10,372 nt of DNA from positions 4,622 to 14,993 of the forward strand of contig JAOXYB010029578.1 of assembly GCA_028565635.1 (NCBI GenBank). Direction: 5' to 3'. The translations under genes were made by a program, and so were the position numbers. The notes beneath the pieces are model-generated. The model was not told where the DNA came from. It saw only the letters and a program-made list of their open reading frames with translations, and ran no database searches. Position 1 is the stretch's first letter. Each line of letters starts with the position of its first letter. Of the stretch, positions 1 to 6,498 are shown piece by piece. Source of the DNA: Phoronis ovalis (lineage: Eukaryota > Phoronida > Phoronidae).

Positions 1-19
1 AATGCATTTGTTAAGCCTT

Positions 20-30
20 ACCCTGCTTAC
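20..30 (-). other. Tandem in-frame 5' splice sites at end of exon A
   Basis: Two donors stand nine bases apart: GCT|GTAAGC (GT at 30-29) and AGG|GTAAGG (GT at 21-20). Both fall at a codon boundary, so choosing one or the other only removes or adds Val-Ser-Arg. The distal site has the better exon side (G at -1). The proximal site would end the exon at ...FPNIA, which matches the vertebrate order IA followed by GPLIATAF without a gap. The following exon is not in the window, so actual use is unknown. Confidence 0.55.
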
Positions 31-209
31 AGCAATATTTGGGAAGCCTGATCCTGGCTGGGGACTAGTTGCTTGGACGTAACCAAGGCCACCATCTTGT
101 GACGAGCCATAAAGGTCATGTGGACCTGGGCTATTTGCTGGAGGGAATCCACGGCTATTTGCCGGTGAGGTAGGGGCACCAAAGGCAGTCGCAGGGTAGG
201 CACCCAAAA
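22..209 (-). CDS. msi: Musashi exon A: conserved C-terminal signature (penultimate exon)
   Basis: The acceptor is strong: a T-rich tract then TTTCTTTCAG, with AG at 211-210. The exon opens with two bases (TT) that complete a Val codon begun by the last G of exon B, then gives 62 full codons. The protein reads [20 protein letters not shown] and continues with the blocks [14 protein letters not shown] and SPQPGSGF before ending IAVSR. Vertebrate MSI1/MSI2 have the same ordered blocks ([21 protein letters not shown]), which is what fixes the gene identity here. The donor used above is AGG|GTAAGG, with GT at 21-20, phase 0. A second in-frame donor lies nine bases earlier. Coding continues outside the window. 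Another minus-strand frame is open across the same segment (27-224), but it has no family similarity and is a shadow. Confidence 0.92.
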
Positions 210-3200
210 CTGAAAGAAAACCATGATGGTTAGAAGGTTTATTTTTCAAATACCTAAAGCAGTCACATAAAACATTTTAAAGTGGTTCCGAATATTACCA
301 CGAATGCAGTTCTGTTAAAAAGCTAAATGAGAAAAGTATAACAAGATTTTCTTCAGAAACTGACATTAACAGATTCCACAGGTAAAATGTCCCAGTATTG
401 TTGGCCCCTTTTTATAGAATTCTTGAACAAAAATTAAGCAATTATCTACAAATAATACCGTCCACAATTTTCTTATGAATATGGACCTTTACTATCAGAG
501 TTTTTTTTATATCTTCAGAAAAAATAATGTCTGATGAAAGTACACAAAAAACAATACATGCAAACTGAAGCTGGTTAGGCCACACCAATCACGCAGTGCA
601 GGTTTTATTTACAATATTCCCTGGAAAACTGTAAGATTTACATGCAAAGAAATCTGTTGTTTTCTTATGATTCCACCCAGCAAAAGTCATCTATATCCTT
701 TGCGTGATTCTGACTATATACTAACGCACCGAAATGTTTTAAACAATAAAATTACTTGCTGAGTATGAAAGCACTACTACCTGTGCGTGAATATTGGTCT
801 TTGGTAAAAAGAGCCGAAGTGCTCATTGGGTCTGCCCGTGTGACTGGACTTGCAGCAGAAATAGCACCGAAATGACTAGGTATCGAAGGATCAGAAATAT
901 AAGAAGCTGCTGCGATTCTCTCTGCTGTCGGTACAGTACCGGGTACTCCAGCTGCCGTCATAAAACCATACCCAGCAGCAGCAGCAGTAGGGTAGCCTGT
1001 TAATGGGTTAGAACACATTTCACTCACAATTTTTATAGACTTATATGCATGAAATGCTGTTCCCAAAAAGACAATCCGTTTTTTGACCTACTGAGATCCC
1101 AGAAGACAGAAGTTTGAAAAAACTTTTAACTATGCGCTGTAAGTTTTTTGGAACTGCACAGAAATATCCCCATCATTTATACCAAGATTTAGAAACAGCA
1201 TTTTCATGCAACACACTGGGGAGCACAAGAACAAGCTTTGAGATTACAGTAGATCTTCCACTTTTCATTTCACTGCCTGTTAAAATGTTCCTTTGACTGG
1301 AGTGTTTTTACCAACAGCTACAACTGGCTACCCTGACTGCATGTTTTGTCCTAATAGTCACACACGGCACACTTTATCGGCTACATTTTCTGTTTTAGAT
1401 CTAAATTTAAACTATTGGGTGTCTGCTAGAAATATTTCATATTACAATTACATTTAGTTAGCTCATTACGGGTTTACGGAACATGCAAGAACACCCAAGC
1501 AAATTTTTTGTCTAAACAGCTACACTAAGCAAATACAAACTATGTATGCCCGAACGTGTGCAGTGCGGATTTTTGGCAAATCATGCAATCAATATAGCTC
1601 AATAATTTGTCAGTGAGAAAATTAGGTTAAATAAAACATCTCTAAAATCAAATTATGAATTTTTTTTCCACAATTTAAATAGAACTGGGAAATAAAACAG
1701 ATGGCAAATTATTACATTTAATTTACAGCATTTTTTAATTTAAGTTAAGATATATCGTTTGAAGTATGAAGATACTAGTATGTGTTTGAATAGTAGGGGA
1801 AACAACTACATTTAACAAAGCATAGCAGTCAAGAACACCACACCATCAAAAAGCAGGTAACCTTATCTGTTACACCATCAACTGCTTTGGTGAAATCTAT
1901 AAACTGGACGTATGTAAGCCTAAACAAGCACCTTGCACCAGGAAACTATAAAACTATGAATTTATAGTACAAAATGGACACCCCATATCTTTGACAAATA
2001 TTTTTTTAATGTAATAATAATATAATAAGAGATATAAGTTATTAGTAACAAACCAGGTGTCAATTTTCACATCAAAAGCCAAGAAGAGCTGCACGCTATT
2101 TGTATTTAAATATGGTGCTCAAATTTGCATAAAGGGAAAAAACAAGAGAAAAACAACAACTTTATTGGGTTAGCCACTAAAATGAGTGTGCACACAGTTC
2201 AATGCACTACAAATATGTAAATCAAACACCAAGTCCAGCTCTAACAATGTTCTCTGATTCCAAATATATTTTTTTAATTCTTCAGAGCTCCAGTTATACA
2301 AAAAGTCTTGTAGCAAGCTTTGATAAAATACATAAAAATTGATGACTTGTAGCAAAATGTTGTTTACAGCGCGCAGAGAACAATGTTTAACAGGTGTGAC
2401 ACAGAAAAAAGTCCCTTGAGCATGAGCAGTGGTGCGCTTACCAGGTGCTCCGGGGTAGCCCAGGTACTGGGCTCCGCGGCCACGACCCCGATTCAAGCCA
2501 CGACCGTATCCTATAAATAATAATTCTATCAGGAACATGCTCTCTTTACAAATTACAAAATTTTATTTTAAAAACAAAAAATTTAATGTTTTAGTGAGAG
2601 GGACCAACGTTATATGCCGAAATAAAATTATACTTTATTATACTACATTCTTTAAAGTTTCAAATGCTTATTTTTCATCACATGGGTTTGCATATTTATA
2701 CAGGCTTTCGCTAAATATACCTCCTCCCAATAACCAGATTTTGTGACTAAAGGATCAACAGTTGTACGACATGAAAATAAAGGGCATTAAAAACTGGCCA
2801 TCATGCTTACTATTAATTAAGCTAACTATTTTGTTTTAAAGCCAAACTAAAAGCCAAATTGTACAAGGAAACAGCTGGAGAACATGTTCCTATATTAGAG
2901 ACAGTTTACTTTATTAATAAGTGACAAAATTTATAGTAAGAGATGAGACTTATTCACCGCTCTTATTACTGCTATGCTTCGGTTAAATAGTTGATATTCA
3001 TGATCAACAGAAGCTTGTGCTTTAACTTAAATGTTACTCGGCAATTTATCATGCCATCTGGTGGGGCAACAGGGCAAGGAAGCAGGTCACAATGCACAAA
3101 TCTTGAGACAAATTGCACAAACGGTATTCGGCCATGCGCACGCGACATGATTCTTTTCAGCTGTTGAAATACAAAGCAATCCAAACAAAAGTACAAGCTT

Positions 3201-4359
3201 TAAAAATTTGTCCTGCCCAAAGATTTCAACATGTGAAATGTTTAAGCACAGATTAACCGAGTAATACACAAATCTGCTGCTTCTTTGTTGCAAATGGTGG
3301 AATTAGAAAGATCTCCGTTAAACTTTATTAGTCCTCTATGACATAGTTTTTACCTGCGGCAGCTGGGAAGAAAAATCCTGCAGCTGGATGGCTTGGATAG
3401 GCTGCAGGGAAACCTCGACCATATGCCATTGCTGCCGGGATACCATTCGTTAAATATCCTGGAAAGATTAATTCTATAAAATAGGATTTCCTTTTTATAG
3501 CCAGTCCATAGTCCTGGATTCCATCATATACACTGCAAAAATTCTAACATATCCAGTCAAGTACCATTCTACAGATGTTAGACATCAGATACTATATTAT
3601 ATGAACAGCATACTTTGAAAAATTGTCATTTTCTCTAGGGAATTGTGAATCTTAGAAAAATAGTCTTAAACAGTTACAAAATGCCTAAACTGGAAAGTAT
3701 GAAAGAAACCTCTTCCTGGAAGACATGAGCATCATTACTTGCAGTACTTTGGATAATACAAATACGAATCAACTAACAAACCTCTTGCTATATTCTGTGC
3801 ATTCTGTGCATACATAACTTCTTTGGGTTGAGCTTTCTTACATTCCACCTGAAGAGAAATACATTTTTAAGTATTATAATTATAAATAACTTATTACGAA
3901 CACAATAAAACTGAATCTAGCTTGGAAAAAGTTAAAAACACCAACACAACAATTTTACATGGAAACTGCTTTGTTGAGATATGACAGACAATGCCGTAAT
4001 GTTTTTTACAGTCATGAACAACCATAATGCCTATGAATAAGATTACATTTGCAGTAATATATTTGTCATGTTTTCCATTTCAACATTTCTATTTTAATTT
4101 TGGATGTTTTACGTCATAGGTAGATTATAACTAAGCAATGTATCAGAGGCAAAAATGAAATAAATGCTATACATGTGTTAATGTAGTGTATGCTACATAA
4201 ATGTATGTATGAGATACGGCCTTTAAACTTCAAAAATGGCCCTTATATTCTCAAAACAAACAGCCAAGCTCTTTACCATTTTATTGTTGATTTCATGGAA
4301 ATGATCGTCACATACTCTGTCTGCCACATCTTCGTCTTCAAATATCACAAAACCAAACC
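22..4359 (-). CDS. msi: Musashi-family RNA-binding protein, 3' half of gene (six exons)
   Basis: Gene-level entry; coding bases are the joined exons 4277-4359, 3782-3848, 3354-3458, 2442-2510, 781-996 and 22-209. Musashi proteins carry two RRM domains that bind single-stranded RNA with a UAG core and control translation, stability and splicing, notably in neural progenitors and sensory lineages (established). Here the sequence shows the second half of RRM2 ([27 protein letters not shown]) and a low-complexity C-terminal domain rich in Gly, Ala, Pro and Tyr. That domain ends in the family signature ANSPGP, DLYG, SQD and SPQPGSGF. All six exons have GT/AG borders, and their phases agree from 4359 down to 22. 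RRM1 and the start of RRM2 lie beyond the right edge; the final exon and 3' UTR lie beyond the left edge. Whether the ortholog is MSI1/MSI2-like or Rbp6-like cannot be decided without the missing half. Confidence 0.93.
210..780 (-). other. Intron between exons B and A
   Basis: This is 571 bp of AT-rich intron running from donor GTAGTAGTG (780 downward) to acceptor TTTCTTTCAG (211-210). I see no coding similarity and no RNA gene in it. Its exon B-proximal end holds a cluster of Musashi-type motifs, listed separately. Confidence 0.85.
713..780 (-). promoter_or_regulatory. Cluster of Musashi-type (R)U1-3AGU motifs at exon B donor
   Basis: The first eight bases of the intron after exon B are GTAGTAGT (780-773), two overlapping copies of GUAGU that include the GU of the 5' splice site. 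Downstream come GTTAGT at 725-720 and ATAGT at 717-713. All four match the consensus (G/A)U1-3AGU described for Musashi proteins. Musashi binding to UAG motifs near 5' splice sites is known to change exon inclusion in vertebrate photoreceptors. Self-regulation in this gene is inference: the motifs are short and the intron is AT-rich, so some matches are expected by chance. Confidence 0.4.
781..996 (-). CDS. msi: Musashi exon B: Ala-rich C-terminal segment, phase 1-1 cassette
   Basis: The exon is 216 nt: two bases completing a Gly codon, 71 codons, and one base of the next codon. The acceptor is TTCTAACCCATTAACAG (AG at 998-997), with a plausible branch sequence TTCTAAC inside it. The donor is CACAG|GTAGTA (GT at 780-779). 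The peptide begins [19 protein letters not shown], with four Ala codons all GCT, seen as a short CTG/CAG run. It continues through [12 protein letters not shown] and [12 protein letters not shown] and ends KDQYSRT. The Ala/Tyr/Gly-rich start resembles the general style of the Musashi C-terminal domain. The rest, about 45 residues rich in Ser and Thr, has no vertebrate counterpart I recognise. Length and phase allow skipping in frame. If the donor is missed, the frame runs ten codons into the intron and stops. Confidence 0.88.
997..2441 (-). other. Intron between exons C and B
   Basis: This is 1,445 bp of AT-rich intron, from donor CCTG|GTAAGC (GT at 2441-2440) to the AG at 998-997. No exon-like segment, repeat family or RNA gene was recognised. 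One patch near 2366-2400 is GC-richer than its surroundings. On the plus strand it contains a SOX-like GAACAATG and a T-box half-site AGGTGTGA (2392-2399). Both are short and unproven. Confidence 0.8.
2442..2510 (-). CDS. msi: Musashi exon C: Arg-Gly-rich micro-module
   Basis: This 69-nt exon holds two bases completing a Gly codon, 22 codons and one base. The peptide is [20 protein letters not shown] followed by AP, with RG repeats typical of an RGG-type RNA-binding or arginine-methylation region. Codons are GC-rich and stand out sharply from the AT-rich flanks. The donor G|GTAAGC is strong. The acceptor ATTATTTATAG (AG at 2512-2511) has a weak pyrimidine tract, which is compatible with regulated inclusion. 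Phase 1-1 and a length divisible by three make it skippable. The frame stays open for some distance on both sides into intron, so a longer open run from 2538 to 2170 exists, but only the spliced part is like the family. Confidence 0.85.
2511..3353 (-). other. Intron between exons D and C
   Basis: This is 843 bp, from donor GCAG|GTAAAA (GT at 3353-3352) to the AG at 2512-2511. It is AT-rich with a somewhat GC-richer patch near 3050-3160. I see no coding similarity in the short open frames there and no RNA gene. Confidence 0.8.
3354..3458 (-). CDS. msi: Musashi exon D: YGRG-containing C-terminal module
   Basis: This 105-nt exon holds two bases completing a Gly codon, 34 codons and one base. 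The peptide starts [20 protein letters not shown] and ends in a hydrophobic [15 protein letters not shown] lines up with the YGRGYPGF segment that follows the RRMs in vertebrate MSI1/MSI2. The acceptor is AATCTTTCCAG (AG at 3460-3459) and the donor GCAG|GTAAAA is good. Like C and B it is phase 1-1, begins with a split Gly codon followed by Tyr, and can be skipped in frame. Confidence 0.9.
3459..3781 (-). other. Intron between exons E and D
   Basis: This is 323 bp. The donor is the unusual AGAG|GTTTGT (GT at 3781-3780) and the acceptor AG is at 3460-3459. If the intron is retained, the frame from exon E adds about fourteen codons (starting GLLVDS) and then stops at TAA, which would give a protein with RRM2 but no C-terminal domain. 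Nothing else was recognised. Confidence 0.8.
3782..3848 (-). CDS. msi: Musashi exon E: end of RRM2 and linker
   Basis: This 67-nt exon, phase 0 to 1, encodes [20 protein letters not shown] then AR and the first base of a Gly codon. [12 protein letters not shown] is the last strand of RRM2 and its C-terminal extension. It is near-invariant in animal Musashi proteins and is the best single diagnostic in the window. After it, vertebrates have a short linker ending in ARG. Here the linker is a duplicated Ala-Gln-Asn triplet followed by IARG. The acceptor TATTTCTCTTCAG (AG at 3850-3849) is strong. The donor AGAG|GTTTGT departs from consensus at +3 and +4, and a Musashi-type GTTAGT follows at +5 to +10. 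Confidence 0.93.
3792..3809 (-). repeat. 9-bp direct duplication inside exon E (AQN-AQN)
   Basis: The codons GCA CAG AAT occur twice in a row without mismatch, giving Ala-Gln-Asn-Ala-Gln-Asn in the linker just after RRM2. Identical codon choice in both copies points to a local slippage duplication rather than ancient repetition. It keeps the frame. Confidence 0.85.
3849..4276 (-). other. Intron between exons F and E
   Basis: This is 428 bp, from donor AATG|GTAAAG (GT at 4276-4275) to the AG at 3850-3849. It is AT-rich throughout and nothing was recognised within it. Vertebrate MSI genes, as far as I recall, also break between the NKM and VECKK codons, so this intron position is probably ancestral. 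Confidence 0.8.
4277..4359 (-). CDS. msi: Musashi exon F: RRM2 RNP1 strand and second helix
   Basis: This 83-nt exon completes a Gly codon with two bases (GG), then gives 27 codons: [20 protein letters not shown] followed by HEINNKM. With the split Gly, GFGFVIF is the RNP1 motif on beta-strand 3 of RRM2, whose two aromatic positions stack on RNA bases. [12 protein letters not shown] is the second helix and HFHEINNKM leads into the final strand in exon E. The family usually has a positive residue before GFGF, which must lie in the preceding exon. The acceptor TTGTTTACAG (AG at 4361-4360) and donor ATG|GTAAAG are both good. A plus-strand open frame across this exon (4190-4558) is antisense and has no family likeness. 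Confidence 0.95.
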
Positions 4360-4920
4360 CTGTAAACAACAAAAATGTTACTGTTACCAAAGTGATCTAC
4401 AGACATTGTTTTGGGAATTTACTATCAGGTTGCAAAACACTATTATAGTTATTCTTCTTACCACAAGATGTCACTTACAGACAGCAACTGTACCAATTTC
4501 AACATTACATGTTAGCATTTCATTACAAGATTTACAGGGCATTAATCAATACAATTAAGTCACAAAGAGTTAATACTATGTGACATGTGGCTTTCACAAT
4601 TTAAAGCCTAAAATACCAAGAGATTATGTTATGTGATTGGTATGGTAGGTACTTTAATTATAGAACAGGGACAATGCATAGCATAGGTTTGCATGTTAGT
4701 GGTAACTTTATAATTTTCAAGTGTTTGAGTATGTAAATGTCTTGTTATAAACATGTTTTTTCAATTTAAGGATAATGTTCAATGATATACCTATGATAAT
4801 TTGTATGACAGATAAATGACGATTGACTCCAGTGTTTAAAAACACAAATCTTTCAGTTTTAAAGAACTTTGTCTTTTTCTATTTTAAGATTTTATTCTAT
4901 GTTAAAGATTCCTTGGTGAT

Positions 4921-5229
4921 GTCACCTTATACTAATGCAAAGTATTGAATCTCATTTCCAAGATTAGACTGACATTACAACCTACTCTTTATAAGGCAAA
5001 GATGCAGAATATCAATTTAAAACAGAGAAACCCAGGTGAAAAGAACCTAGACATTATATCATTCATTATAAGGTCATTTTAACCCTTCATCAGTACTGTC
5101 ACCTTATACCATTTATCAAGTAACTATCTAAAAAAAATCCCCACATAATTAAACTGAGATTAGAACTGAAGTTTACCATATAAGGCTGCCAAATTGGAAT
5201 TTAAATTTAAAACACAGAAACTCAGGTGA
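4921..5229. repeat. Diverged direct repeat, two copies (about 4921-5039 and 5098-5229)
   Basis: Both copies start GTCACCTTATAC, then share AGATTAGA-CTGA-like and TATAAGGC blocks in the same order. They end in a 26-bp block (5014-5039 and 5204-5229) that differs at only two positions, starting AATTTAAAACA and ending CAGGTGA. Spacing between shared blocks differs by about 10-20 bp because of indels. This may be a local segmental duplication or two members of an unrecognised short dispersed family. Confidence 0.6.
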
Positions 5230-5398
5230 TCCAAAGAGATCCCCCCAACACTGTTTCAAGATCTTCTTCATGATTTATGACGAGAGCATAACAGGTGTTG
5301 TTCCCACGAGTCTTGATTATGGCGAACAGTGTACACTCAGCTTGTAAAGAATGCATGCAAGAAACTACCTTTTCAAACGGACGTAAACAAAAAAAGCA
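5222..5398 (-). other. 58-codon open stretch in a GC-richer island (probably not a gene)
   Basis: The minus strand is open from just after a TAA (5401-5399) to a TGA (5224-5222), with an ATG at 5356-5354 that would give 44 residues. The peptide contains ECTLFAIIKTRGNNTCYALV and ends GGSLWIT. The segment is clearly GC-richer than the intron around it. I do not recognise the peptide. The plus strand is also open over much of the same segment, no good acceptor precedes it, and open runs this long are common by chance. It could be a decayed exon or retroposed fragment. Confidence 0.15.
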
Positions 5399-6204
5399 TT
5401 ATAGTTACAGGAGGATTTTTTGATACCTGGCACTATGCTTCTTTAGGAATGAACTCTGGGAATTACATTTACAGACACAGACACGTATTAAGAAAAGAAT
5501 GAAGCCATTTTATTAAGCATCTTAATATTTAACAACATAATTTTCTGTTTTAAAATGATGGTTTTAATTCTGTTGTAGAAAGTACTGCCATCTGCTATCA
5601 CACTTATGGCAATATAAAAGCAAATAAACAGAAATGAAGAATTTAGTGGACAATTATGTTGAAAACAAATCATAACAATAATTCTAAAATAGCCTGTGGG
5701 GATGTAATACTCCCACAGATATTTTTTACTTTACACATCTGTCAGTTATAAAGAGATCTTCAATCATGATTATCTAGTTATGAGAAATATGTCAAAATCT
5801 TTATATAAGAAAATATATTTTTTACTGTATCAAGCTGTCCTTAAATTACAAGCTTACAGATGCAAGGTTAGTGCACCCATTTAATGCAAAAATAGCAACA
5901 ATATATTGGAAAAGTATGGCCCCAATACCAATTTGATACTACATGTAAAGATCATCTGAAACTTAAAGTAAATGCAGCTCATGTATACCATTTTCCCCTG
6001 GAACTCTACACTAGTAGATAATTGGTATCTCTACCAATTTCTAGGAGCTACCTAGGATAACAATTCCAAAAATTTCTGTAGCAAATACAAAAACCAAAAT
6101 ATCAGAGTTTTGTAGCTTTAAAATTCTATAATTTGACTGGTCATAATATAAGGCCCGCTGACTTCAAGTCAAATTGGCAGCAGACCTGGACACTGTGGTT
6201 TATT

Positions 6205-6498
6205 TTAATCTTCATCGAATCTGTTTTCCTCATCAGATACGGTTAAACACAGGTCATTCCTAGAAATTGACTCCTTGCTGCACTTATTTCTAGTACAAGT
6301 TACCAGACAATGACAAACACAAACTGTGAAACCAACTCCAACTAAAACAAAAGACAAAGCTATCCAGCTAAGCATAACAATTACTTCCAGAATATACCAT
6401 GCATAGGCAGGCTTCTGATTCCATAACAAGCAAGGACATTCAAAATATGTACAATGCGTGCCACTTTTACAATTCACAGTTGCAGCAAATAATCGCCA
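6205..6498 (-). other. 97-codon open stretch with one predicted membrane segment (unproven)
   Basis: The frame is open from after a TGA (6501-6499) to a TAA (6207-6205). It has no ATG before the membrane segment, so it would have to be a 3' exon. Residues near the start are Cys-rich (CKSGTHC, ECPC), then about 22-25 hydrophobic residues run from ILEVIVMLSWIALSFVLVGV, then a Cys-rich stretch (CVCHCLVTC) and an acidic tail ending DEENRFDED. This reads like a single-pass membrane protein tail, and an AATAAA overlaps the end. Against it, at roughly two-thirds AT about one open run of this length is expected by chance in 10 kb, and no strong splice acceptor precedes it. No family was recognised. 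Confidence 0.2.

Noticed and set aside
27-224. 65-codon minus-strand open frame across exon A
   Set aside because: It is a different frame from the one carrying ANSPGP, DLYG and SPQPGSGF; its Met start lies in the intron upstream of exon A. It is a shadow of the real exon.
794-1003. Plus-strand open frame opposite exon B
   Set aside because: Antisense to a well-supported exon; its Arg/Ser-rich run comes from the CAG/CTG codons of the poly-Ala tract.
2170-2538. 122-codon minus-strand frame containing exon C
   Set aside because: Only 2442-2510 resembles the family, and it is bounded by good splice sites. The rest is intron read in frame.
3087-3293. Minus-strand open frames near 2972-3293
   Set aside because: Overlapping frames in intron, Cys/Phe/Leu-rich as expected from AT-rich sequence, with no splice sites that fit the Musashi phases.
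3830-3848. miR-1-like string TGGAATGTAA in exon E
   Set aside because: These are the codons for VECK in a conserved RRM; there is no hairpin, and the match stops after the seed region.
4190-4558. 122-codon plus-strand frame
   Set aside because: It overlaps exon F in antisense, its composition is AT-driven, and no family likeness was seen.
5488-5673. 61-codon minus-strand frame rich in Phe, Ile, Asn and Lys
   Set aside because: Composition follows base content; nothing recognisable.
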